A stretch of DNA of 64,000 nucleotides from Bacteroidetes bacterium 2013_40CM_41_45 (GTDB taxonomy: Bacteria; Bacteroidota; Bacteroidia; AKYH767-A; 2013-40CM-41-45): contig NGFH01000001.1 of the NCBI GenBank assembly GCA_002215675.1, positions 248,001-312,000 on the forward strand, read 5' to 3'. Of the stretch, positions 44,301-53,186 are shown in pieces. How positions within the stretch are numbered: position 1 is the first letter of the stretch; every line of letters starts with the position of its first letter. The translations under genes were made by a program, and so were the position numbers. Under the pieces are notes generated by a model. That model did not search any database. It saw nothing but the letters and a program-made list of their open reading frames with translations, and was not told the origin of the DNA.

Positions 44301-44812
44301 CCCGATAGCTGCAGGTTTAAGCTGGAGTTAACTACCACATCCTGGTTGTTGCCAAAGCTGATGCCGCGCGAAATGCTGCCGCTTTTATTAAGCCCCTCGA
44401 AATGGAACGGGTCATATTTTTCTCCAGAAGAACCGGAACTGAAAGGATTGTAGAGGTAGGGTGTTTCCGCAGAAATTATAGAGGTGTCCTTGTGCTTAAA
44501 AACCTGGTTGAAGCGGAGATAAAATACACGGTAAACAGCACGCAGGGTATCTTCTTCCAGGATAACCCGCTCTGCCTGGTTTTTGTTTCTCACCAAAAGC
44601 CCGTTGATATAATCAACCTTGTAAAAAAAATCATCTACCGTTAAGCCGGTTTTGGTAAACAGCTTTACCGAGCCCGGAACAATGCTAAGGGAGTCAAGGA
44701 AAATGGTATCGCGGACGGTGGAGAAATATTTTGAGCGCAGCGAGCTGAACGGCTGGGTAAACCCCTCGTTAGCAAGCAAAACGACAAGCAATAGAAAAAC
44801 AAACCGTTTCAA
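41327..44812 (-). CDS. Very large outer-membrane beta-barrel protein of unknown function
   Basis: 1161 residues from a TTG at 44812, which gives the clean signal peptide LKRFVFLLLVVLLANEGFTQ. The open frame reaches another TTG at 44836, and no ATG exists near either. The N-terminal domain (about 25-215) contains FEGLNKSGSISRGISFGNNQ and LSGKVNDNINILAAITDENI. It is followed by a conserved-looking LQGNNNELFVIVLSGTERIF, then FLDGVQLTRGQQYDYVIDY and FTPRHLISKDSRIVAEFEYS. The rest (about 380-1160) is a series of amphipathic strands ending in LRAYF, fitting a barrel of more than 30 strands. An EF-hand-like NDYNGNGVKELNEFE is also present. I do not recognise a named family; it is not SprA by length. 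Confidence 0.75.
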   Translation of the reverse strand: MKRFVFLLLVVLLANEGFTQPFSSLRSKYFSTVRDTIFLDSLSIVPGSVKLFTKTGLTVDDFFYKVDYINGLLVRNKNQAERVILEEDTLRAVYRVFYLRFNQVFKHKDTSIISAETPYLYNPFSSGSSGEKYDPFHFEGLNKSGSISRGISFGNNQDVVVNSSLNLQLSGKVNDNINILAAITDENIPFQPEGNTQQLQDFDKVYIQLFNERSKLTAGDYDLKRPSSYFMSFYKRVQGASFSTIFNTSNRHAARNDTMRTMASFSVAKGKVARNIIPGIEGNQGPYRLQGNNNELFVIVLSGTERIFLDGVQLTRGQQYDYVIDYNTAQITFTPRHLISKDSRIVAEFEYSDKYFLRTLLFFNNEYEREKVKLKFNFYSEQDSKNQPLQQTLDSARKQTLNLAGDSLQLASYSTADSIAFNPNQIMYAKVDTVNCIGQPYHYYVYSTSDTAHWQLSFSSVPQGQGDYVPDISAANGKVYRWVPPVNCQRQGNYEPIALLISPKKQQMMTLGADVKFSETSTLTTEAAYTKNDINLLSSKDKANDDGYALRAIYNKILSLDTAQNGWKLSSTLGYENVSKYFTPIERYRAVEFERDWNLVNVHPETEQIGTVQLQLSRLSIGNITYQSKYFQRGQPYSAFNHVLSSNVSVKKFRLVNTASYLTSKQDSAGTEYIRHHTDLSRTLGKITLGTIEEGERNRFFVSPDSLNAGSFQYQQLQFYLALSDTNKYNFRTDVSRRNDWLVRTGSLTPSTVADNAGATLELTANQNHLLSFGGNYRELRVTDSTLSFQQPQQSFLGRVQYRMTLLKGGLTSNTYYEIGTGKEQKKQYIYLEVPAGQGIYIWNDYNGNGVKELNEFEVAAFASDAKYVRIFLPTNDYVTVRSNQLNEVLSIAPESFIKSAEGKTNFLTRLSNQTQGRVERKTMNESFTESLNPFRTSIEDTSLVSLTSLLRNTFYFNRNNSVYGFDLTWQQNSTKTFLSNGLDYKVLVSKTANARWNMSRSFLLTVMVEETQKTSNSEFFSSQDYDLKSFAYEPRLAFQPGSVFRISVGIRPSTIENRAGTLGEKADKIKSGVEIKYNSLSAGILSANIDYISVKYNAHDNTSLAYEMLEGLHPGENVTWGLSLQRNISAFMQLTLNYEGRKSETVKTIHTGGMQLRAYF

Positions 44813-45039
44813 GCAGTAAAATTTGTTCCAAAACAAAAGTATGGTAATTACACCTACAGCTTAACGGAGATTAAGAGGGTTTATGATAAGGGACTTGAGG
44901 TGATTTTGACAGGTTCGTATCAAGGGCAGCGGGTTAGATTAATCATTCGTTCGTCAATAAAAATGAACCCTTCGTCTAATAACTTTTTGTTCTTTTCCGG
45001 AAAATATACTTTAGCGTTCCCTTTAAAAACCTCACTAAT

Positions 45040-47478
45040 ATGAAACATCAGGTTATTTGTGTTTTGCTCTCAGTTTTGTTTTCACCGGTGGTAATAGCAC
45101 AAGTATCAAGCGGAACAATTTCAGGGAAAATTACAGATGGAAATAATGAGCCGTTAACAGGCGCCATCGTTGCACTAAGAAATGCAAAAGACTCATCGCT
45201 GGCGAAAGCAAGTGTAGCTGATGCTGCGGGAAAATATGTTCTTGACAACATTAAAGCCGGAAATTATTTTCTGAAAGCAAGCCTGCTTGGATTTACTCCT
45301 TTTACCGGCGACGTGTTTTCATACGAAGGCAGTAAGGCAAAAGAGCTCCCGGAAATTAAATTGACGGCATCATCCGTAACATTGAAGGAAGCGGAAGTGA
45401 GCGCTATAAAACCGTTGGTGGAAGTGAAGTCAGACAAAGTTGTTTTCAATGTGGAGAACAGCATCAACTCAACAGGCAGCACTGCTTATGAACTACTGCA
45501 GAAAGCGCCGGGCGTAATGGTTGACAACAACGACAATATTTTGCTTAAAGGCAGGGGAGGAGTAATGGTGCAGATAGACGGAAGGCCTTCACGTTTTACT
45601 GAAACGGAATTAGCCGATTATCTCAAAAGCATTCAGAGCACAGACGTGGAAGCTATTGAGCTTATTTCTAATCCCTCATCAAAATACGATGCAGAAGGAA
45701 CGGCGGGAATCATTAACATTAAGCTGAAGAAAAATAAAAACTTTGGAACCAATGGCTCGCTCACCGCGGGTTATGCCTATGGTAAGTATTCAAAATACAA
45801 CACGGCTTTTTCACTGAACAACCGGTCAAAAAAATTTAATGTTTACAGCAACTACAGCAACAACTGGGGCACGCGGGGCAACGAGTTCTATCTGTACCGG
45901 GAGCAGAATCCTTATGTTTTTGACCAGTCAGCCATTACAAAACGCAGCGGGCTAAGCCATAATTACAAAGCAGGAGTTGATTACACGGTGAATAAAAAAC
46001 ATGCGCTGGGGCTGATGGTTAATGGTAACTATGCCGATATAACAGGTGAAAGTACAAACCGCAATACCATCGCAAATTTTTATACTCCCCTTACCGCTGA
46101 CAGCATTCTTAAATCGGACCAAACGTTTAATAATATCAGGAATAATTTCAACCTCAATCTTAACCATCATTTTATCGACACGCTCGGACACGAGCTTACC
46201 ACCGATTTTGATTTCGGTCATTTCGATGGCAGGCGCGACAGCAATATTCCAAACATATATACTATGCCCGATGCGGAGACACCTCTTTCGTCAAGTAACT
46301 TTCATTCGGTCACTCATACCATTATAAATATTTTTACGCTGAAGTCAGATTATTCTGCGAACTTCCTGAAAGGCAAGCTGGGCGTAGGTTTTAAGACATC
46401 GTTTGTGAAAACCGATAATGTATTTGATTTCTATAATATCCTTTTGAGTATAGAAACGATTGATGACACGCGCAGCAATCATTTTGTGTACGATGAAAAC
46501 ATGAATGCGCTGTATCTTAATTACCAGCACACCATTAAAAAATTCGATTTCCAGGCAGGCGTGCGCATGGAAAATACAAAGAGTGAAGGCGACCTGACCA
46601 GCGTTGTAAATGCAGGCGATAAAAATGTTAAACGCAATTACACGGATTTTTTCCCAAGCGGGGGCGTAACGTACAATGCAAATAAAAATAACTCGTTTGG
46701 GTTGGTTTACAGCGCACGTATTGACCGTCCCAATTACCAGGAGCTGAATCCTTTCGAGTATAAGCTTGACGAACTGAGCTACCGCAAGGGTAATCCGTTC
46801 TTAAATCCCCAGTACTCTGATAAGCTCGAGTTGTCTCATACATATAAATATGCAACCACTACCAGTATAAGCTACAGTAACACCAGGGACTTTTTTGCTG
46901 AGATTACCGATACCATTTCGGGAGGAAAAAGTTATATCTCAACGCGCAACCTTGCCACGGAGAAGGTGACCAGCCTGGATATAAGCACATCACAGCAGCC
47001 GGCAAAGTGGTACAGCATTTATTGCAACCTGTCACTCTACAACCAGGCATACGATGCCGATTTCGGCAAGGGCAAAACTATCAACACGTCCTTCCTTATA
47101 TTTAATATGTATGCGCAAAACACATTTAAGCTGCCCAAAGGATTTACGTTTGAAATTTCAGGATGGTATAACACAGGAGGCATCTGGGGCGGCTCTTATA
47201 AGACGGCGGCACAGGGCTCGCTCGATTTAGGTTTGCAGAAAAAATTATTCAGTGACCAGGCAACGCTTAAACTCGCCTGGACGGATATTTTAAACACAGC
47301 ACCCTGGAGTGCATACAATACTTATGCAGGCATTGTGAGCCATGGCAACGGTAACTGGGAAAGCCGGCAGTTTCGCGTTTCACTGACCTGGCGCTTTGGT
47401 AATCGGCAAATGAAAAATATCCGCCAGCGAAGCACAGGAAGCGAATCGGAACAAAAGAGAATAGGAGAGGGAGAATAA
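45040..47478 (+). CDS. TonB-dependent receptor-like outer-membrane protein
   Basis: 812 residues. Signal peptide about 1-20 (ending VVIAQVSS). Residues about 22-105 form a CarboxypepD_reg-like domain (GTISGKITDGNNEPLTGAIV). The plug domain covers about 115-230, with AYELLQKAPGVMVDNNDNI and VEAIELISNPSSKYDAEGTAG. The remaining 580 residues form the C-terminal barrel (outer membrane beta-barrel family, PF14905 type), ending SLTWRFGNRQM plus a basic tail. Members import large nutrients with TonB energy, or have lost that role. No SusD partner is adjacent. The 200-bp gap upstream, between it and the divergent giant outer-membrane gene, shows no gene. Confidence 0.9.
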   Translation: MKHQVICVLLSVLFSPVVIAQVSSGTISGKITDGNNEPLTGAIVALRNAKDSSLAKASVADAAGKYVLDNIKAGNYFLKASLLGFTPFTGDVFSYEGSKAKELPEIKLTASSVTLKEAEVSAIKPLVEVKSDKVVFNVENSINSTGSTAYELLQKAPGVMVDNNDNILLKGRGGVMVQIDGRPSRFTETELADYLKSIQSTDVEAIELISNPSSKYDAEGTAGIINIKLKKNKNFGTNGSLTAGYAYGKYSKYNTAFSLNNRSKKFNVYSNYSNNWGTRGNEFYLYREQNPYVFDQSAITKRSGLSHNYKAGVDYTVNKKHALGLMVNGNYADITGESTNRNTIANFYTPLTADSILKSDQTFNNIRNNFNLNLNHHFIDTLGHELTTDFDFGHFDGRRDSNIPNIYTMPDAETPLSSSNFHSVTHTIINIFTLKSDYSANFLKGKLGVGFKTSFVKTDNVFDFYNILLSIETIDDTRSNHFVYDENMNALYLNYQHTIKKFDFQAGVRMENTKSEGDLTSVVNAGDKNVKRNYTDFFPSGGVTYNANKNNSFGLVYSARIDRPNYQELNPFEYKLDELSYRKGNPFLNPQYSDKLELSHTYKYATTTSISYSNTRDFFAEITDTISGGKSYISTRNLATEKVTSLDISTSQQPAKWYSIYCNLSLYNQAYDADFGKGKTINTSFLIFNMYAQNTFKLPKGFTFEISGWYNTGGIWGGSYKTAAQGSLDLGLQKKLFSDQATLKLAWTDILNTAPWSAYNTYAGIVSHGNGNWESRQFRVSLTWRFGNRQMKNIRQRSTGSESEQKRIGEGE

Positions 47479-47502
47479 CTATGTACTAACGCTTCCTCAA
47501 AA

Positions 47503-48219
47503 ATGAAAACTTTAGGTTTGATAGGTGGTTTGAGCTGGCATTCGACAACGGTTTATTACAAGATTATTAATGAACTCGTAAACCAGCGGCTTGGCTCTTC
47601 TTATTCTTCAAAGCTTCTTCTTTTTTCTATCAACATGGAAGAATTCAGATTACTGGTGAGCAATGAGGATTGGCCGGGAGTTGAAAATATGATGTCAGGG
47701 ATTGCCATGTCGCTTGAAAATGCCGGAGCTGGCTGCATAGCGATATGTTCCAATACGCCTCATATTGCTGCCGATGCGGTTAGGAAAAAAATAAAAATAC
47801 CGCTGCTGCATATTGCCGAAGAGACAGGCAGAGAGATTGCGGGGCGGAATGTCAGAAAGGTTGGATTGCTGGGAACAAAGTTTACTATGGAAAAATCTTT
47901 TTTTAAAGACCGGCTTTTACAAGTGGGAGTGGAATCGATTATACCCGGCAGCGATGACAGGGCTTATATTCATGCTGCTATTTTGAATGAATTGACAGGA
48001 GGAATTTTTAAAGAGGAAACAAAGAATAGATTCCTCAGCATCATTGATAAATTAAAGGAGCAGGGAGCCCAGGGTGTCGTATTGGGCTGTACAGAATTTT
48101 CATTGCTTATCAATCCGTCAGATTGCAGTCTTCCGGTTTTTGACACAACGCTCATTCATGCAAAGGCGTTGGTGGATTTTGCATTGACCGCAGAGACAGC
48201 GGCAGTATCACATCCCTAA
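47503..48219 (+). CDS. Aspartate/glutamate racemase family protein
   Basis: 238 residues with the two-domain Asp/Glu racemase fold. The catalytic cysteines are both present: Cys82 in IAICSNTPHIAADAV and Cys196 in VVLGCTEFSLLI. The N-terminus KTLGLIGGLSWHST carries the usual substrate-binding glycine loop. The family interconverts L- and D-aspartate or other small acids using two cysteines as acid and base, and the substrate cannot be told here. It follows the TonB-receptor gene by 24 bp, and a bidirectional terminator comes after it. Confidence 0.9.
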   Translation: MKTLGLIGGLSWHSTTVYYKIINELVNQRLGSSYSSKLLLFSINMEEFRLLVSNEDWPGVENMMSGIAMSLENAGAGCIAICSNTPHIAADAVRKKIKIPLLHIAEETGREIAGRNVRKVGLLGTKFTMEKSFFKDRLLQVGVESIIPGSDDRAYIHAAILNELTGGIFKEETKNRFLSIIDKLKEQGAQGVVLGCTEFSLLINPSDCSLPVFDTTLIHAKALVDFALTAETAAVSHP

Positions 48220-48223
48220 AACA

Positions 48224-48253
48224 AAAAGACCCGTCCATTGGACAGGTCTTTTG
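48224..48253. terminator. Bidirectional terminator between racemase and gldN
   Basis: AAAGACCCGTCC and GGACAGGTCTTTT pair around an ATT loop with one mismatch, flanked by A on one side and T on the other. It serves both the plus-strand racemase gene and the minus-strand gldN. Confidence 0.8.
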
Positions 48254-48276
48254 CTTGTTGAGTTATTACTGCGGGA

Positions 48277-49125
48277 TTAATATTCCCACATATCGTGTTC
48301 AAAGTTTATTATCATATCTTTTATGCGGTCCGATTCCTGGAGCGCTTTAACACCTTGCGCATACTCGCTGATTCGCCTGTCATATACGTTTGACTCTTTC
48401 ATGATGTAGCTGTTGAACAGGCGTTTATGAAAAACATCATCGAATGACCTGCGCTCGGCATCGTTCTCCCGGTTAAATACTTCAGCTTGAGAAAGCAACC
48501 TGCGCGCTTCAGGGAAATATACCCAGAACAGCGGCTTGGTTTCTCCACCTTCGCGAATGTTTCCTTTATCATCAGTTGCATATACAATAGGAGCAAAGCC
48601 AATGATTCGCACCTCCATCACAGAACGCTGCTTGTCGAAGAACCAATCTTCTTTAAGACGGTATTGTATAACCTTTTCCGGTGCAAACTCTCTCTTGATA
48701 ATGGTATCCCTGATATTATAAGGAGGGTCTGGTTCGGTATAAGTGGTAGAATCAGTACCGGCACCACCTGCTCTCTCAATTTCTGCAATGGTGCGGGGAG
48801 CGGTAAATTCATCGTTGTCATATGCGGTAAGAGAACCTTCTTTAACGGCATTCCAGACAACATCCATTAAGCTTTTCCTGTCCCGGGTATCGGTTTTGGG
48901 ATAGCCCAACGGCAAATTTATTTTTTCTCTAAGGTCAATAACGCGCCATATTCTCTTTGACCACATAACGTCTGCCTCGCGAACATAAGGATAAGCCATA
49001 TAGGTCTTGGTGGGCATGTGTTCCTTGACATAAATACCATCGAGAACGTTTACATTCATTTCCTGGGCATACGATGCCGCTGTAAACGCCATTATTGCTG
49101 CAAGAAGAATTATTTTTTTGTTCAT
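48277..49125 (-). CDS. gldN: Type IX secretion / gliding protein GldN (PorN)
   Basis: 282 residues. Signal peptide about 1-20 (MAFTAASYAQEMNVNVLDGIY). The GldN/PorN family shows as DVMWSKRIWRVIDLREKINLP, a double acidic/aromatic stretch. It also shows LMDVVWNAVKEGSLTAYDNDEF, VIQYRLKEDWFFDKQRSVME and FWVYFPEARRLLSQAEVFN. GldN is periplasmic and, with GldK, forms rings around the translocon. It is the last gene of the minus-strand gldK-L-M-N series and has a strong Shine-Dalgarno site (GGAGGT). Confidence 0.95.
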   Translation of the reverse strand: MNKKIILLAAIMAFTAASYAQEMNVNVLDGIYVKEHMPTKTYMAYPYVREADVMWSKRIWRVIDLREKINLPLGYPKTDTRDRKSLMDVVWNAVKEGSLTAYDNDEFTAPRTIAEIERAGGAGTDSTTYTEPDPPYNIRDTIIKREFAPEKVIQYRLKEDWFFDKQRSVMEVRIIGFAPIVYATDDKGNIREGGETKPLFWVYFPEARRLLSQAEVFNRENDAERRSFDDVFHKRLFNSYIMKESNVYDRRISEYAQGVKALQESDRIKDMIINFEHDMWEY

Positions 49126-49130
49126 GATTT

Positions 49131-49136
49131 ACCTCC
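49131..49136 (-). promoter_or_regulatory. Strong Shine-Dalgarno site of gldN
   Basis: Minus-strand GGAGGT ends five bases before the gldN ATG. Such a complete site is unusual among the genes in this window. Confidence 0.6.
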
Positions 49137-49159
49137 GTATCTTTTTTAAACCTGTTTGA

Positions 49160-50797
49160 TTAATTCAAAACAAAACCAATAGCTGAAAGAGTTGGCTTGC
49201 TTCCGTCAGGCATGCTCCCTTTAATGTATTCAAAGTAAACCTTGTCTCCCACTTTTCCTGCACGGATAGCGTCCTGCATCTTCTGTGTAAGGCGATTGTC
49301 GGTTGCATCCAACTCGATGGGGTCTTTACCGCGCGGATACATAGACATTCTGAATCCATTTATTTTTGGAAATAATTCAAAGTCAAAATTTTCCATTACA
49401 GGAATGATAGCACTTTGGGCAGCGAGCGTTGCCTTTGAGATGGGGCCGCCTTTGCTGCCTGCAATCATGGCAATAGGAGCGGGCAATCTCTTAACACGGT
49501 AATTGGCTTTTCCCATTACCTGCATCTTGCCACCAAAGTCAGCATTAACGGTAAAGATGGCTTCACCCTGAGTAGTAGCAGTAGCAATGTAATGGCCTTC
49601 CCCTGCCTTAGCATTCGGTTTTAATGAAACTCCTCCTCCATTGACAACGGGTTTTACATTTTTATTGGCAACACCCGGAACTGAAATAGACATTGGATTA
49701 TCTACACCGATATAAAGTACATTCATTTTATCAGCAGAAACAACACCGGCAGGTTTTGCTGCTATGTATGTCGTATTGAATGAGTAATAGTCATAAGAAT
49801 TATCTGGTTTTTTAACACGAATAACTCCGCCCCATTTCTGCTCACCTTCTGAGGAAGGATGTGTTGTATATTTTGCAAAACCGCTGGCATCTACGTCCAA
49901 CGGCTTTGGGGGAGCATTACTCATAACTTTAGCAGAAGAATCGTATTTAGCTCCTACAAAAACATCAGGAGCAAGTGTGGACGATGATGCCGAAAGAAAA
50001 ACATCGGCTTTATATTCCTGGCCTATTAATACATAATTTGATTCTGCAATTACCCTGGGAGCCAACACATCAAGCTTAATAATATTTGCATCAATGGATG
50101 CCAGTATATGGTCGATAACCTGGGATTCAGCATTCTTAACATCACCCTGGAATTTGGTAAGCAACGCAACGGTTGCCACTACAGGATTGTGATAAAACTT
50201 GTGCATTTCCCACGTGCGCTTTCCGTCTTCAACAATTTTAGAGTCGGGGTCTTGTGTGTCCAATGCTTTGTCAAGTCGTGCCTGGAAGTCTGCTTTTGCA
50301 TTAGGGTCATCAATGAATTTAATTAAAGTCGCTTTTAAGTCGTTCATTTTCTTTTTCAACTCCGTTGCCTTAAAACCAACGCCATCGTTTTTATCCCCAC
50401 ACATTATATACGTAGGTATGTCGTAGTTATCCTTTTTACCCATCTCTCTCAATTCAGGAACCGGTTCACCTTTGTCAAGACCTTCCACTTTAGAAACCAG
50501 CTCTGTTTTGAGGTCTTCTATATATATGGTCACATCGCCTGCATTCTTTTTTATTTCCTGCGCGCTCCTGTACGCTTTACCGTACTTAATAGAATCGTTT
50601 TTTAAAGCCACATCAAATTTATCATAAGTGATTTTGTTTTTTTTGTCAACATTATCGCGTGAAACGACTAAACTTTCGTTTACAGTAACAAACGCATTGA
50701 TGATTTCTTTACTTACGTTCAGCGCAAGCAATGCTGTTAACACGAGGTACATCATGTTAATCATTTTCTGCCTGGGGCTCAATTTTCCCTGTGCCAT
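49160..50797 (-). CDS. gldM: Type IX secretion motor protein GldM (PorM)
   Basis: 545 residues. The N-terminus LSPRQKMINMMYLVLTALLA contains the single transmembrane helix (about 12-33). This is followed by the long helical D1 domain (about 40-220) and then beta-rich periplasmic domains D2-D4 (about 225-545), including AESNYVLIGQEYKADVFLSA, then FTVNADFGGKMQVMGKA, then YPRGKDPIELDATDNRLTQK. GldM crosses the periplasm and, with GldL, forms the proton-powered motor. It lies 34 bp upstream of gldN and 65 bp downstream of gldL. Confidence 0.96.
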   Translation of the reverse strand: MAQGKLSPRQKMINMMYLVLTALLALNVSKEIINAFVTVNESLVVSRDNVDKKNKITYDKFDVALKNDSIKYGKAYRSAQEIKKNAGDVTIYIEDLKTELVSKVEGLDKGEPVPELREMGKKDNYDIPTYIMCGDKNDGVGFKATELKKKMNDLKATLIKFIDDPNAKADFQARLDKALDTQDPDSKIVEDGKRTWEMHKFYHNPVVATVALLTKFQGDVKNAESQVIDHILASIDANIIKLDVLAPRVIAESNYVLIGQEYKADVFLSASSSTLAPDVFVGAKYDSSAKVMSNAPPKPLDVDASGFAKYTTHPSSEGEQKWGGVIRVKKPDNSYDYYSFNTTYIAAKPAGVVSADKMNVLYIGVDNPMSISVPGVANKNVKPVVNGGGVSLKPNAKAGEGHYIATATTQGEAIFTVNADFGGKMQVMGKANYRVKRLPAPIAMIAGSKGGPISKATLAAQSAIIPVMENFDFELFPKINGFRMSMYPRGKDPIELDATDNRLTQKMQDAIRAGKVGDKVYFEYIKGSMPDGSKPTLSAIGFVLN

Positions 50798-50862
50798 ACT
50801 ATTAAATCAGATATAAATATTGTGTGACTAAATTAATAACGTAACCAACCGGAAGAATAGTA

Positions 50863-51663
50863 TCAGCGGTTAAAATTCATGGCAGAAAGCATGTTGCCGT
50901 AAATGGTATTAAGTGCCGATAAGTTCTTGGCAAGTGCTGCAACTTCATCCTTATACTTCTTGGTATCGTTCAATGAATCGTGAAGGTTTTCCATCAGTTC
51001 ATTAATTCCCTCGTAGAATTTGGAAGTTGCTTTCAGATTTGCATTGGAATCCTGCAGTTGAAGTTCATAAACGGCATTCAATGCAGCAAGATTTTTTCCT
51101 ACAGCGGAAACCTGGTCATTGTATACTTTAATGTCTTCCGATGACATGGCGATTTTTTCAGCTGCTTCAGCTGCCCTGCCATATGATTTTGCCATATTAC
51201 TCACAGAATCGCTTGCGCCCTGCACGTTTTTTACATACTCATTGGTTGCAACCGATGCATCGGTAAGATCAGAAAGCTTAACTGCATTCTCACTCAGGTT
51301 GCGCATTCCGTTTCCTAAGCTCATGATAAGGTCTGTTCCTATTTTTCCGTCCTCAAGAATTTTATCGAGCGCCATTGCAATGGGGTCTTTGGCGCGTTTT
51401 TTCTTGTCAGCATCATCATCATGCATTCCTGCAAGCTCAGGATAAACCAATGACCAGTCCACTTCTTCATGAGGAGGTTCAAAACCTGAGAAAAAGAAAA
51501 TGACCGCTTCGGTACCTAATCCTATTACAAGAAAAACGCCTGATAAAGGCCAGTGTTGAATTTTGAATAGAGCTCCGACAATAACCAGAGATGCACCCCA
51601 ACCATAAAGGCGCCCCATAAAGGTTTTGTATAACTTACCCCGTACAAATGTTTCGAGACCCAT
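50863..51663 (-). CDS. gldL: Type IX secretion motor protein GldL (PorL)
   Basis: 266 residues. Two N-terminal helices (about 17-34 and 38-56), separated by FKIQHWPLSG, sit in the inner membrane; the loop VIGLGTEAVIFFFSGFEPP ends in the conserved glutamate region. The rest is a cytosolic helical coiled-coil tail with LAALNAVYELQLQDSNANL repeats ending at LSALNTIYGNMLSAMNFNR. GldL pentamers surround the GldM dimer in the motor. It lies between gldK and gldM. Confidence 0.96.
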   Translation of the reverse strand: MGLETFVRGKLYKTFMGRLYGWGASLVIVGALFKIQHWPLSGVFLVIGLGTEAVIFFFSGFEPPHEEVDWSLVYPELAGMHDDDADKKKRAKDPIAMALDKILEDGKIGTDLIMSLGNGMRNLSENAVKLSDLTDASVATNEYVKNVQGASDSVSNMAKSYGRAAEAAEKIAMSSEDIKVYNDQVSAVGKNLAALNAVYELQLQDSNANLKATSKFYEGINELMENLHDSLNDTKKYKDEVAALAKNLSALNTIYGNMLSAMNFNR

Positions 51664-51765
51664 AATTATTTAAGTTTAAAATTGATTAGTGTTTTATTTA
51701 ATGATTAATTTTTTTTCAGATGTGCAAAGCAAAGAATAATTTTCAAACAGAAAACCTTTGCTTGT

Positions 51766-53043
51766 TTAATAGTCGGCTTTATCTCTTCCGAGGAAACTCA
51801 TCACGCACCTGAAGCCGATATAACATTTTGAAGTATCCTGGTATTCGTATGAACGGGTACCATTCTGCAAATGCCACATCACATCTTTCCACGAGCCGCC
51901 ACGAATTACTTTACGTTTCATGGATGGAGGGTCAGAATCTTTTGCATTGTATGTATAGTCGGTGCTGACATCGTGCGTGAAGTTATAGGCCGATTCATCA
52001 AAAGCATTACTGGTCCATTCGGCAACATTTCCCGCCATGTTATAAAGCCCGTAATCGTTAGGCCAGTAAGCAGTTATTTTTACTGTATATGTTCCGCCAT
52101 CGTCCATGTAGTTACCGCGCATCGGTTTAAAGTTAGCAAGGAAACATCCACGGCTGTTGCGGATATACGGACCGCCCCAGGGATAGGGTGAAAGGGCCAA
52201 TCCTCCGCGTGCTGCATATTCCCATTCTGCTTCTGTGGGCAAGCGGAAGGGCTGTGTAAATGCATCTCCCACTCCCTGGTGATATGTATCGAATAATTGT
52301 GTTCTCCAGATACAAAAGGCAGTGGCCTGTTTCCAATTCACACCTACAACCGGATAGTCGTCATAAGCAGGATGCCAGAAATATGCCTGGGTCATCGGGT
52401 CGTGATAAGAATACGTGTAGTCATGTATCCACGAAAGCGTATCGGGATAAACATTAATAACATCTTTTTTAATGAACACCGAACGGTCTGTCTTACCTTG
52501 TTCTCTATTAGCTCTTTGAGCAGCTTCTTTCAAATCAATCCAGTAGTATTCAAAATTTAGTTTACGGGTATCAATTTCTTTTCTCTTGTAAAACCTTTCA
52601 CTCTCGGGCAAAAATAATTCTGCAAGGGCTTCATCGTTTTCTTCTTTGTCCCAACGGATTTTTGCTCTCCAGTTGATGGCCTCGTTGTATTCTCCTTCGT
52701 TCAGAATATGTTCTCCGCCCAGCAACCGATGCGCCAGCGAGTCGCGTACCCAGAATACAAACTGACGGTATTCGTTATTGGATATCTCCGTGTTGTCCAT
52801 GTAAAAAGCAGGAACGGTAACGGTTTTGCTTTGAGATACCATAGCATATGGAACGTCCTGGTCGCTTGGTCCCATGTTGTAACTACCTGCCGGAATATAT
52901 ACCATTCCAAACGGGTCTGCCTGGTACCACTTAGGACGATTCTTCACTCCGACCAATTGACCATTATTGCCGCCACCGCATCCGCTTACGATTAAATAAG
53001 CAAAAGCGACTAAAAGCAATCTTTTCAGTTGACGCTTTATCAT
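51766..53043 (-). CDS. gldK: Type IX secretion / gliding lipoprotein GldK (PorK)
   Basis: 425 residues. The lipobox is LIVSGCGGG (cysteine at about 22). The body is a formylglycine-generating-enzyme-like domain: PFGMVYIPAGSYNMGPSDQD, FYMDNTEISNNEYRQF, PVVGVNWKQATAFCIWRT, FRLPTEAEWEYAARGG, NVAEWTSNAF and VIRGGSWKDV. GldK is an outer-membrane lipoprotein that forms the ring with GldN; its catalytic copper-site cysteines are not used. It begins the gldKLMN series, with 102 bp to gldL. Confidence 0.96.
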   Translation of the reverse strand: MIKRQLKRLLLVAFAYLIVSGCGGGNNGQLVGVKNRPKWYQADPFGMVYIPAGSYNMGPSDQDVPYAMVSQSKTVTVPAFYMDNTEISNNEYRQFVFWVRDSLAHRLLGGEHILNEGEYNEAINWRAKIRWDKEENDEALAELFLPESERFYKRKEIDTRKLNFEYYWIDLKEAAQRANREQGKTDRSVFIKKDVINVYPDTLSWIHDYTYSYHDPMTQAYFWHPAYDDYPVVGVNWKQATAFCIWRTQLFDTYHQGVGDAFTQPFRLPTEAEWEYAARGGLALSPYPWGGPYIRNSRGCFLANFKPMRGNYMDDGGTYTVKITAYWPNDYGLYNMAGNVAEWTSNAFDESAYNFTHDVSTDYTYNAKDSDPPSMKRKVIRGGSWKDVMWHLQNGTRSYEYQDTSKCYIGFRCVMSFLGRDKADY

Positions 53044-53186
53044 GGTTGTTTTGTTTGACTTTGGTTTACTTTCTTTTACTAACTTTTACTAACGATACTT
53101 GCTGATAATTATTATTTTGAATTTCAGTTTCCTGAACTACATTTCTACAAAAATATGATTTGTTTTAAATAAGTAGCAACCCTTTC

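Noticed and set aside
44837-45039. A gene or RNA in the gap between the giant outer-membrane gene and the TonB receptor
   Set aside because: No open frame, hairpin or convincing promoter pair was seen; it is a divergent intergenic region.
53060-53100. Short TTTTACTAAC repeats upstream of gldK as an operator
   Set aside because: Only two or three imperfect AT-rich units are present, and no symmetry is seen that would mark a binding site.
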